Below the pieces are notes generated by a model. That model did no database searches and had not been told where the DNA came from. It saw only the letters and a program-made list of their open reading frames with translations. From Chlorella sorokiniana (Eukaryota; Chlorophyta; Trebouxiophyceae; Chlorellales; Chlorellaceae), in assembly GCA_025917655.1 (NCBI GenBank), contig CP084617.1, positions 62,001 to 126,000 of the forward strand: 64,000 nucleotides of DNA, read 5' to 3'. A program made the position numbers and the translations under genes. How positions within the stretch are numbered: position 1 is the stretch's first letter; every line of letters starts with the position of its first letter. Shown here piece after piece: positions 12,201 to 21,957 of the stretch.

Positions 12201-14144
12201 GAGCAGCGGTGAGTGCGTGCGATTGGGTCTGTTTCGTTGCACAGGGCAGTACAGGGAAGGGTAAGCGGGCAGGATCGATGGCAGCAGCAAAAGTGCGGGT
12301 GATGCAGGCAAGCAAGAGGTGGAAGGTGCAGCAAGCTCAGAAACTCGCGGGCTCTCTGTCGGCGGCACCAGGCCCTACCACGGAAGCCGGGTCGGAGGGC
12401 TGCATGAGGGCAAGGGGTGGCCCGGCCGCGGCTGCGCCGCCGTTGAGAGCCACGACAGGGTGTCCTCTGCGGCGCGGAGGCAAGGAGCACCGGTGTGCAA
12501 CAGGAGCAGGCAGTGGGGAAATGGTGAAGCCCGAAGGCAGCTGGAATCCGAGGTTGAGGGGAACACAGGTGCCTGCGCTGGCTGTCGGGGGCGTGCAGGC
12601 GGCGGCCGCCGCATGCAGAGGGCCGGCGAGGGGGCAGGTGGTGCGCTGCCGCCGTGAGTGGCTCCCAAGCTGGCCCGTGGACGGGCTGGCTGGCCCCTGC
12701 GCCCCACCTGTGAGGCTGTTGAGCGCGGCCAGAGAGCCGGCTGGAAGGGGCGGCGCGCTGCCGCCGGGCCGCCGCCGCCGAGGGACCACGCCGCCAGGCG
12801 CCGCTGCAGCTGGGCAGCCAGGCTGCCGCCCTCCTCTTGCTCTTCGGCACTGAGACCGTTGAGCTGCGGCGCAGCGCCTGCTTGCTCTGCTGCAGTCTCC
12901 GGGGGCCAGCCGCCGCACACGAGCGCCAGCAGGGCCAGCGTGACTTGGTGGTAGAAGAACTCGGCCACCTGGTCCCCGGAGGCGGCTGCAGCGGCGGCGC
13001 CGTCCCGCATGCGCCGCGCCTCAAACTCCAGCCATGCGGGCGGCTCGGGCCACGGCTGGCCGGCGGCGGCAGCCGCCGGGGCCTCCAGCCCCGCCAGCGC
13101 CAGCGCCTCGGTCAGCAGCGGCGCCAGCTGGGCGCCCCCGCTCGCCCCACCCCCTGCAGCACGACCGCCCGCAGCAGCGCCCGACAGCGCCTCGGCCTGG
13201 GTGGACGGTGAGAAGCGGAGGGCCGCCAGCTGGCGCTGCGCCGTGGCCAGATCCTCCGCCGCATCGGCGGGCGCCGCCCCTGCAGCGGCTGCAGACCCGA
13301 CAGGGCCAGGCCCAGCTCCCGGGCAGCTGCCGAAAAGCGGCGCCGCATCTCTTCGGCCTCCAGCACCGCCTGCAGGCGGCCCATGGCGCCGCAGGCCCCA
13401 CCAGCTCCGCCGCCGCCGACAGCGCATCCCGCACGTCCCCGCAGCCTCCGCCCACGCCGCCAGCAGCGCGTCCGGCGGCAGAGGGGCGCACACGCCCTGC
13501 GCGGCCTGCGCAGCCAGTAGCGGCGCAGCTGCCAGCGCGTGGGCGCCGTCGGCGCGGCGCCCGGCAGCTGCAGCGGCGAGCCGAAGGCGGCCGGCGGCGC
13601 GGCGGCGGCGGCGGCGCCGCCGCCGCCGCCGCGCGCCGCCGCCTGCTGCTGTTCCATGGCGGGGTGCAGCGCCTCCATCACCAGCATGACTTTGCCCACA
13701 AAGCGGGCCAGCGTCCTGCGTGGGCACGCAGAGGCACGAGGCAGGCAGGCTGCTTTAGGGTTAAAGTTCAGGGTAAAAAATCAATCGGCTAGGAACAGAG
13801 GCTAGATGCGGGCATGCCCGCTCCGCGCCCTCCCCTGCCGCTGGGCAAGCTGCTGTGCAAGCTGAGGCCGCCTGGCTGGCGAACGCACGTGGGCAGGCAG
13901 TTCCCACGCTGCCAGCTGTCAGCGGTGGCGCAGCGCTCGCAAGCTGCCACCTGTGCGTGTTTGGCTGCGCTGGTACAGCCGCCCCGCGCAGCACCCACCT
14001 GCAGTCCCGTCGGCAGGTGGGCACCTCTGCCGCCGCAGCGCGGATGGAGTCGCAGAGGCGCAGCGCGTCGGCGGCCGCCACCGCCGCCGCCACAGCGGGC
14101 GGCAGGCTGCGGCTGCTGCTGCCGCGCGAGGGCAGTGACTCCAT
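6264..14144 (-). CDS. Large armadillo-repeat protein with an N-terminal helical domain
   Basis: A gene of roughly 18 exons, mostly one armadillo repeat or half repeat each. Exon 1 (14144-13999) reads MESLPSRG..., then ADALRLCDSIRAAAAEVPTC, joining TLARFVGKVMLVMEALHPAM. This four-helix-like start recalls the plant U-box N-terminal or MCA/MLKL-type bundle. Exon 2 (13715-12708) is a long Ala/Gly-rich helical region. ARM repeats follow, for example AAQEAAAAALANLAANSSEA, ALSNIACNCEETQRQIVAEG, AGQAAARAIKNLSAG, ARQEAARALSNLSCNNDVGQ, QAAARALSNLVCSDVTVQ and AAAVALWDLAYECTLGREAI, with GAIPLLxxLL linkers. The C-terminal exon (about 6690-6264) holds ATEALRSLEVNSSRA and SSGLFKKSN. VAC8-like ARM proteins are adaptors; the partner here is unknown. 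Joins at 10484 and 10088 use GC donors. Single-base frame changes at short G/C runs occur near 6987, 7362, 9112, 11720 and several times in exon 2; they look like base-calling errors. Confidence 0.75.
7733..7795. repeat. Purine-rich GGAA/AAGAAAGG repeat in an intron
   Basis: An imperfect GGAAGAAA-type simple repeat lies inside an intron of the armadillo gene. On the gene's own strand it is a long C/T tract next to the exon ending at about 7810, so it could influence splicing. Confidence 0.9.
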
Positions 14145-14969
14145 GCGTGGGCGAATCAAGCGGAAGCCTTGACTAAGATTATCCTGTCACCATCCCTGCA
14201 ACAGACGCATGGAAGGGTACCGTCTGAACGCGGGAAGCTGGTCCCCAAGCTGCCTGGCACTCCAGTCGGGTGGACGTCGGGTGCAGCGGAGTCGGCAGGT
14301 GGAGCCACCGGCTCGTCCCCCACGCTGCGCACGCAACACATCTTGCAGCAGTCTCCGGACACATGCGTGCTGAGCAGTGAAACCCAGCATTCAAGAGGCT
14401 GGGGCAGCTGGCGTGCGGAACGCGGCCTTGAAGGCGAGCGTCGACGCCTGCTGGGTCGTCCACCCAGATGTCGCAACCGTCATTGATCGGAAACCATTCA
14501 GGTGACAGCAAGCGGCGCACCCTGTGACTCAAAGCGCCTTGGATGAATGGGCTGCACGACCGTGGTGCGCTCGCATCCAAGAAGGGAGCACCCATCGAAG
14601 GGTGCTTGCTCCAACTCATGCTATCGCGCGCCCCGTGATTGAAAGAACCAGCATTGCCACGTCACTGAGAGGCACGACAGCGTCGGGAGGCTCTTCGGCG
14701 GGGGTCCGACACCAGTTCGCGACTCTTTCTCACATGCTCATCTTGCGAGCGGACGCCAACCCCGTCCCACCGCGTGAACGGGCGTCCTGAGCAGGCCCTT
14801 CCTCTGCGCGACTCTCAATCGACCCTCGCCGTGCAGCAGTCTTATACCGGCCTTTATTAAGCAGATTGGCGCGCCGCGGGCTGCGGGCAGCGCCTCCATT
14901 GTATTGGCCCCTGCAGCTAGGTTGGCCCACACCCTCCCTCGCCTGCACTTTCATTCGAAGCCAAAAAGC
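14145..14969. other. Divergent promoter region
   Basis: It separates the starts of the armadillo gene (-) and the Tubby-like gene (+). Base composition is more even than in the genes. Open frames are present on both strands (for example about 14180-14620, minus) but show no family resemblance and no splice-compatible neighbours. No clear TATA box. Confidence 0.5.
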
Positions 14970-17927
14970 ATGGCCGCAGTGGCCGCGCTGAGCGGCGAGC
15001 TGGTCGGGAGCAGCGCCAGCCCTGGCTTGGTGGCATCGCCACACGGCGGCGGCGCCCCAGACGCTGCGTGCCGCCGCCGTCTGCGCCCCGTCACGTGGCT
15101 GCGGCGCGCGCTGCGTGGCACCCAAGCGGTGGCGGAGGAGCGGCCTAAAGCAGTGGCTCCAGAGGATGACGACGAGGTTGATGACGCATCCTACGACGGC
15201 AGCCCCGCTGACCTCGCCGACGCCTGCTCCTTTGGCAGCCTGCCGGAGCACCTGCTGGAACGAGTCTTCTCCCACCTGCGCGGCAGCAACCGCAAGCACC
15301 ACTTTGCCATGTGAGCGCAGGGGGCCAGCGGTGCAGCGTGCCCATGTGGGTTGCTGCCTGCAGCGTGCGCAGGCGGCTCGTGCGGGGCCGCCGGGGCAGC
15401 TGACGGGCAGCTGCCCGTCTCCTCTGGCTTCGCCGCCTCCGCCTGAGCGGCCCCGCTGCTCTGCCTCCACCTAACGCTTGCCACTCTGTGCCTGCCATGC
15501 GCCACGTGCAGATGCGGCGTGAACCAGCAGTGGCGGAGGCTGGGCCAGGCCATGTTCTTCAGCCGGCCCTGGGAGGTGGCGCACCTTATCTGCCACCCCA
15601 CCCAGCTCTTCTGCCTGGTGAGCCCCGCCGCCGCCCCGACACCACCTTTTCTGGCAATGCAATGAAGGGAAGCGCATGTTTCAGCGTCACACTCGGGCAG
15701 CGGAGGAAGCCACAAGGGTGTCCTGGGAGTGCGCTGGCAGGCCAGCCCCGACCAGCGCCGCCGTGATGGCGGCCACCCGGGCGGCGCTGCCCGCCCAGCG
15801 CACTCCCAGGACACCCTCTTGGCTTCCTCGGCAGCAAACACAGACGGAGGGGCGGCTGCCGCTCGTCGCCGCAGCACTTGCACATCGCTCACGCACCGCA
15901 CCCTGCCCCCACCCCCCCCACACACACACACCCACGCCCTCCCTCCCTGCAGAGCCCCCGCCACGTGGCCGGCTCCCGCTCCGGGCTGCTCAAGTGCTTT
16001 GTGCGGCGCGAGAACGGCCCCGGCGGCAAGCGCTTCACGCTGCACATCGGCAAGGACGCGGCGCAGCCGCAGCGCTCCCGCTTCCTCCTGGCAGCCAAGC
16101 AGGCGAGCTGGGGAGGCTCCGGGGCCGGCTTGCATGGGGCTGCCTGTGTGTGGTGGGGCTGGCTGAGGTAGGGGTGGGGTTAGTGGCGGAGGCCCAGGGA
16201 GCAGAGATGCCATCACATCCACCCGGCCTATGGGGGATAGGGGAAGGGGGACGCGGCGGCAGCCAAGGGCCGGCAGCCAAGGGCCGGCAGGCTTCAGCAT
16301 GCGTGCCCTGCGCCCGCAGCAGCCTGCGTGCATCCGCTCTCTCGCTCTGCAACCCCGCTGCCTGCCCCTGGTCACGCAGGGCGGGCGCGACGAGGTGCTG
16401 CTCTTCCTCAACAGCCGCTGCGAGGGCCCCCTGCGCCCGCCTGCGCTGCAACATGTTTGCCACTCAGGTGAGGGGGCGGGCCAGCAGCGCGTGTCTTGTG
16501 GCCGCTGTCTGTGTGCATGCGCACGCGCTTGCCTGTCTGCGGGTGCTGCAAGGAGGTTGGTGCCTCCCGGCAGCTACGCTCTTGGCCGCTTCTAATAGCG
16601 CTGCGTGTTGGCAGCCCTCCCTGTTGACCTGTGTGTGTCGCTGCCGCTCTCTGCAGTACAAGCTGACTCTGGCTGAGGAGCTGCAGCTGGAGCCGGCTGG
16701 CAGCAGCCGCAGCCGGCTGGCGGCAGAGGCCTGCGAGGCGACCGCTGCCAGCGCGGCAGCCCCGTGCCGCGGCACCGTCAGCCGCCTGTCCAGCTGGGGC
16801 GCCGAGGCGGCTGCGGAAGCTGCCGTGGCAGCGGCGGCGCGCCGCTGCGCGGCGGCGGGCGGCGGCCGGGGCTGCCGGCAGTACTGCGGCTGGTACCGAG
16901 GAGCTGGGCGTGGACTGTTTTGCGGAGCTGCAGTACCAAGCGCGAGTCAAGGGTTTCATGCAGCCGCGGCGCATGCGCGTGTGCTGCCCGCACCCCAGCC
17001 AGCTCTTTTTCGACCAGGCACTGCCGCACCTGTCGCGGCGGCAGTCAGAGAACGAGCGCGGCAGCGCCGCCGCCGCCGCTGCCTCTCCCGCCAACGCCGG
17101 CCCCGCTGCCGGCGACGCCCTGTCCCCGGCCCCCGCCAGCAGCGGCCGCCTGGGCCGCCTGCTGTCGCGGCGCGGCAGCGGCGGCGGCTGCGGCGGCGCC
17201 GTGCTGCGGACGCCACGCACCGTGCCCGCCGACGCCGCCCTGGAGCCGGTGGTGCTGCAGAACAAGGCCCCTCACTGGAACGAGGGCCTGCGCTGCTGGT
17301 GCCTCAACTTCCGCGGCCGCGTGAAGCTGGCCAGCGTGAAGAACTTCCAGGTGCGGGCCGCCGCCGCCGCCGCGCCGAGCGTCCCCTTGCCCCCGCTGAG
17401 CCACCCCCCCCGCCCCCAGCTCCCCTGCTCCGCCGCACCTCGCTCACCTCTCTGCCTCGCCACGTGCCATGCCTGCACCTCGTTTTTCTTGCTGGCCTGC
17501 TGCTTAAACCTGAACCGACCACCTCCGCATCTCGCCTCGCCCGCAGCTGGTGCGCGCCGACGACCCCGCCGAGCGCGTGGTGATGCAGTTTGGCAAGGCG
17601 GAGCAGGACGCATTCATCCTCGACTTCAACCCCACGGGTGGGCGGGGTGTGGTGGGGCGGGGTGGGGATGGTGGTGTTGATGGGTGGGTTGGCGGGTGGG
17701 TGGAGGTCCTTGCTCTGGCAGTTGCATGGGCACCCTGTTGCGGCTTGCCCGACGGTGCCGGCGCGGCGTGGTGCGGCTTGCACGGGCCATGCGGGCAGGG
17801 CAGGTGGCCCACCCGTGCGTTCCTCACGCTCCTCACACTCCGCTGCCCTGCCCCGCCTGCAGTGCTGACCGCGCTGGGCGCCTTTGGCCTGGTCCTTTCC
17901 ACCTTCGAGACTCGCCTGTTCCTGTGA
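14970..17927 (+). CDS. Tubby-like protein with an F-box-like N-terminus
   Basis: Seven exons: 14970-15310, 15512-15617, 15953-16102, 16380-16467, 16657-17350, 17547-17637 and 17863-17927. The N-terminal part [20 protein letters not shown], then [20 protein letters not shown], is F-box-like. The tubby barrel starts with [14 protein letters not shown] and FLLAAKQ, and closes with [54 protein letters not shown] and LDFNP. Plant tubby-like proteins bind membrane phosphoinositides through the barrel and SCF ligases through the F-box. The usual C-terminal AFAICLSSF block is here [16 protein letters not shown] long Ala/Gly/Ser-rich insert sits in exon 5. The exon 3 donor is GCGAGC (GC-AG intron). 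One-base frame changes occur near 16437 and 16880. A TGTAA motif follows at 18101. Confidence 0.9.
15697..15834. repeat. Long inverted repeat (hairpin) inside Tubby intron 2
   Basis: A left arm of about 41 bp (15697-15737, core GTGTCCTGGGAGTGCGCTGG) is followed about 55 bp later by its near-perfect reverse complement (15793-15834). The loop contains a second, smaller palindrome (CAGCGCCGCC / GGCGGCGCTG). The arms differ by only a few bases. Transcribed as part of the intron, it would fold into one long stem, like a miRNA precursor or a small MITE. Confidence 0.85.
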
Positions 17928-18100
17928 TGCGCTGCCACCTGCGCCACGTTACGCCTTGCCGCTCATTCCACTGTGTGCATGGGCCGGAGGGCTCCCCATG
18001 CGAGGTTTCTGTAACTTGACATCTGCCTTCTTCTTTGTCGTTCTTTTCGCTTCTTGTTTCGCTCCTTTGCTGCACTACGAGTGTTAGCTGTACTATTTTT

Positions 18101-18105
18101 TGTAA
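18101..18105 (+). terminator. TGTAA polyadenylation motif of the Tubby-like gene
   Basis: TGTAA, the usual chlorophyte poly(A) signal, lies about 175 bp after the stop in a T-rich 3' UTR. Confidence 0.6.
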
Positions 18106-18379
18106 CATGGTCGTACATCCCAAGCGATGTGCCCAAAGGTGGGGAGGCTGCTGGCGACGCCATCGCAGCATGCCCAGTCGTGCCTGCTGCGCTTGCCCGT
18201 GCTGCGTGGGTGCTTTGCTCCAATCCAGTTTACAGCTTCTTCTCATAGGCAAAAGAAAGTCGCTTGTTTGAACGACACTCCAGCCTGGGCAAGGCCAGCA
18301 GGCAGGCCTCCCGCTGGGTGCTACACCCTTCACACCTACCTCCAGCTGGACGCTTCCCCACCAGGCTCCAAACCACGCC

Positions 18380-19680
18380 ATGCCCGCCTCCCGCGCCTTG
18401 GACGAGGTGCTGGCAGCCAACAAGGCTTACCGCGCCTCGGGCCAGCACACCCCGCGCTTGCCGCTGGGCGTCAGCCGCCGCCTTGTCGTGCTGACGTGCA
18501 TGGATTCCAGGCGGGTCGCTGAGAGGGGGAACGGCGGCGCAGCGACCACATCCTGGTCGTTGCGGGATCGCAGGGTGGCCGCCCGCTGAGCCATCCCTGC
18601 TGCTTGCCCCACCCGTGTGCTCCACCCAGCGCACCCGCCCGCCGCTGCCAAATCATGTCTGCCGCCCCACTGCTGTCCCTCCCGCCCCCACCCCACACCC
18701 ACCGCCATCCCCAACCCTCGGCCACCTCCCCACCATCCCTCACAGCGCAGGCTGCTGCCCGAGCACTTTCTGGGGCTGCGCCAGGGCGAGGCAGAGGTGA
18801 TCCGGAACGGTGGCGGCCGCGTGACCGAGGATGTGATCAGGTGTGTGCAGGGTGGTGGTGGGCGTGTGTATGGAGGGATTGGGGGGATTAATTCTGAATG
18901 CACAGCCAGAATAAATTTGTGCCCCGCATCAGCTGCATCGGGCCGGCCCTCACCTGCGTGCGCTGCTGCCGCCACGCTTTCGTGGCCCTGAGGGCTTGCT
19001 GGGGCGCTGCGCAGCAACGCGCCAGCCCCTCCCGGCCGCAAACGCTTCCGCGTCCCCCTGCGATGAGGCAGGTCCCTCATTGTGTGCCAAGACGTGCTGC
19101 ACTGCGACACGGTGCTGGTGGTGCACCACACAGACTGCGGAGCCCACGCCGCCCTCTTCCACCCCGCCTCGGCCGCTGAGCACGCTGCCGCCAAGGCAGA
19201 CGAGCTGCTGGGAACACAGACGGGGGGTGAGAGGTCACATGCGCACGCGGGGAGAGAGTGTCTGGTCAAGCACCCCGGTGTCAGCTTTGCCGCTGGCCAG
19301 GGCGGGCCTCGGCGCCGGGGCAAGGGGGCAGCTGACAGGGACCGCTGCGGCGATGGTGCACGTGCTTCCCCTTGCTGCGACTGGCAAGTTGGGTGCTGCC
19401 GCGCAGGCATCAACATGCGCCCGATCTACGGCCTGGACGCCTCGGTGTGGGACGATGTGGCGGCGCTGCGGCGCTGCGACAGGATCAAACCCAGCACGGG
19501 TGCGTGACGAGCGTGTGGGGATTGCCGTACGTTGTCATTGGGGTCCTCGGCAAACGTCGTCACCCACACCCTGCCCATGCCGCCCTTGCCCCTGCCCCAG
19601 CCATCTACGGCCTGGTTTTTGAGACGGAGAGCGGCGAGCTGCGGGAGGTGTGCCGCGACGAGGGTGCCAGCGAGGCCTGA
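18380..19680 (+). CDS. Beta-carbonic anhydrase, short form
   Basis: Five exons: 18380-18510, 18751-18840, 19072-19226, 19407-19499 and 19601-19680. The protein is about 182 residues. The zinc site is visible: LVVLTCMDSR (first Cys, with the Asp-Arg dyad) and VLVVHHTDCGAHA (His and second Cys). Between them lie RLLPEHFLGLRQGEAEVIRN, GGGRVTEDVIR and SLIVCQDVLHCDTV. It ends GLVFETESGELREVC...ASEA. The enzyme interconverts CO2 and bicarbonate; in algae it serves carbon concentration or pH balance. It resembles the small bacterial-type clade rather than the longer plastid enzymes, and starts MPASRALDEVLAANKAYRAS with no evident transit peptide, so it may be cytosolic unless an upstream exon was missed. 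Intron 1 has a GC donor (GCGGGT). The frame is clean. TGTAA follows at 19790. Confidence 0.92.
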
Positions 19681-20406
19681 AAGCGAGAGGGCGCGGCTGA
19701 CGGCAGCGCACGAGGGGGATGCGGCAGGTGGCAGGACCGCGTCGGTAGCATAGTTTGCCACACTGGGGCATGAACAGCATTTTGATCGATGTAATGGCGC
19801 AACAGACACACCCATGGCAAAAAATGTGCAGGAGGTGGGTGAATAGCGGAGAGCATCGCCGACTCATTGGGGATCATTCTCGTCTCAAACTCACAGATAA
19901 CTACCTGCGTGGCGATTCAAAGCATTGAAATCACCCAAAGGAGCCACTTCAACGAAATGGCGGCCACCTAAATCTGACCTGGCGCCTGTGCTGCCAATTG
20001 CTCTCTTTCAAGGCAAGGAGGGCGGCAAGTGAACAACGTGCATTGTGCCGTGTACGCTCTTCAAGTTCCTGTGCAGTAGGGGTCTTGCCGGTTTCCCTTC
20101 GCTGCTGACGAACCCGGCAGCAGGGCTGTGGCCATCGGGCAACATCGCCCTCCTGCCGCCAAGAGGGCGGTAAACAGCAAGCCCAGCGCCTTTGCAGTGC
20201 AGGTGAGGGAGGCTGCCTGGCGCCCTCGCTACTCGTGCGGCCCATAACAAAGCAGTTTCGCGCCCACGTCAGGGCAGAAGAGCTCCGGGAAACCGCCCGT
20301 GCCGCGCAGCCGCCTTGCTGTGCACCAAGCGCCAACCCGAGCGCGCTGGTGCCGCAGCAACGCGCGCGTGTTGTCTTGCGCCTGCAGGGGGCGCAGGGCT
20401 GCAAGC
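19681..20406. other. Intergenic region
   Basis: The 3' UTR of the carbonic anhydrase gene, with TGTAA at 19790-19794, is followed by the presumed promoter and 5' UTR of the Tim17-family gene. No convincing exon on either strand. Confidence 0.5.
19790..19794 (+). terminator. TGTAA polyadenylation motif of the carbonic anhydrase gene
   Basis: TGTAA about 110 bp past the stop, in a stretch of lower GC. Confidence 0.6.
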
Positions 20407-21419
20407 ATGAATCTGCCGGTGGAGGAGCGCTCCGACAGCTGGCCGGTCCGCGTGGGCGCGGGCATCGGCGTGGGCTTTGCAGCAGGCGAGCGCTGCCGCT
20501 GCCGCCGCCTCATTCTGCACCCTCGCACCATGTGTCGGGCCTGCTGCTCCCTGCCAGCCCCGACTGTTGCAAGATTGTAATCCCTGCATTCACAACCCTG
20601 AATCCACACCCCTTGGCCTTTCGCAGGCGCCTTGATGGGTGCTGTGACATCCAACTGGGGCGACATCCCGGTCGTGCTGCGTGACAAGCCCTGGCCCGCA
20701 CTCGTGCGTACCGGCAGCCAGATGGCGCAGTACGGCACTACGCTGGCGCTCGTGGGAGGCACTTTTGCCGTTGTGGATGTGAGCACCTTGGGCTGCTGGA
20801 ACCGCTGCCTTTGCAGATGCAGCCGGCAGGCTGTGCAGGCCTCCTCTGCCCGCTGCACTGTGCCTGTGCTGCCAAGCCGCGTCGGCTGCCTCGGCAAGCG
20901 CTGTGCTCGTGCGCTGGCAGACTGTCACGAGCACTGAAGCCGCCGCTCTTGTTGGGGGTTGGAGGGGAGCCGCTGCCGCCACGAATACCACCTGCTTTAA
21001 TCCCCTCCCGCCCCTCATCTCCCCTCCGTGCAGTGCTTCGCCGAGAGCGCCCGCGGCAAGAAGGACTGGCTCAACGGCTCTCTGGCCGGCGGCGCAGCGG
21101 GCCTGGCATTGGGGCTGCGGAGTGAGTTCTGCCGCCGCTGCTCCTGCAACTTTCTCTTGACGCGCATGCCCTCAGGCTGCAGTTGCCATCCTACCGTGCC
21201 CCAGCTGCCAGGACCCTCAACGCGTGTTCCCCCCCCCCCCCCATCGCTGCCCCTCTTCCCCTCATCCCTGCAGTCGGCTCGCTGCCCGGGGCTATCAAGG
21301 CGGCGGGGGCGCTGGCCTTCATCAGCGCAATGGTGGATCTGTCGGGCGGCCGCCTGGTCGGCACCGGCTTTGTGGATGACGGCGCCACGCCGCCCCGCAA
21401 GATCTACCCCTACACCTGA
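20407..21419 (+). CDS. Tim17/Tim22/Tim23-family membrane protein, possibly complex I B14.7 (NDUFA11)
   Basis: Four exons: 20407-20485, 20627-20778, 21034-21121 and 21274-21419, about 154 residues and in frame throughout. MNLPVEERSDSWPVRVGAGI leads into glycine-rich membrane segments: GVGFAAGALMGAVTSN, MAQYGTTLALVGGTFAVVDC, LNGSLAGGAAGLALGLRIGS and AIKAAGALAFISAMVDLSGG. That is four short, Gly/Ala-rich, partly amphipathic helices, as in the Tim17 family. The CFAESARGKKDWLNGSLAGG loop resembles the 'E-x-x-R-x-K-x-D-x-x-N' signature of mitochondrial Tim22/B14.7 proteins. Complex I subunit B14.7 is my best guess from length and motif; a plastid PRAT-family amino-acid channel or Tim22 is possible. 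Intron 1 has a GC donor (GCGAGC). Confidence 0.75.
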
Positions 21420-21957
21420 GCTGCCTTGGATTAGTAGGGTTGTTTTCATCCCGCCACGTGCGCCTCCCGCCAGCATGTGCTCCTCAAAGTCCCCCTGATG
21501 TGCCGTGGCGGCCGGTGCTCTCACTGCCTGGCTGGTAACCTAGAGATGGACGCCTGAGCGTGCCCCTCTCTCCCTTGCTCTGGCGCTGCATCATGTCTTT
21601 GTGAGATCTCACGCCCTCTTTGTCCTAGCCACACGGCCAGGAAGGAAGCAGGGCACGAGTGTGAAGGGGTTGCGCCACGCTGTGTCGCACAGCGGGCGGC
21701 AGAAGGGAGGCTGGCCCACAAGTGCCATCGGACCGCCCGGTGCGTTTGCTGAAACCATACATTCACAACACACAACAAATCTGCAAGTGTGGGACGGCCT
21801 GAGAGGCAGGGCACTGCAGCTTTGGTTTTGGCCTAGGAGCAGCGCAGCGTTCCGGCAGCCTTGGCATGGGCCTGCAGGCTGCCGTGGCTCAAGCCACGGC
21901 GCTGCAGCACCCGGGGCTGGTGGGAGCAGGGAGGCCAAGCAGGTGAGCAGCTCATCC
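21420..21957. other. Intergenic region
   Basis: Between two genes of the same orientation. It holds the 3' UTR of the Tim17-family gene and probably the next promoter. No gene seen. Confidence 0.45.

Noticed and set aside
10342-12315. A 657-codon minus-strand frame in the armadillo region
   Set aside because: It reads through several introns. Conserved ARM exons inside it end at good donors and resume at acceptors in other frames.
14179-14619. 146-codon minus-strand frame between the armadillo and Tubby genes
   Set aside because: No splice partners and no resemblance; even base composition fits a shared promoter region better.
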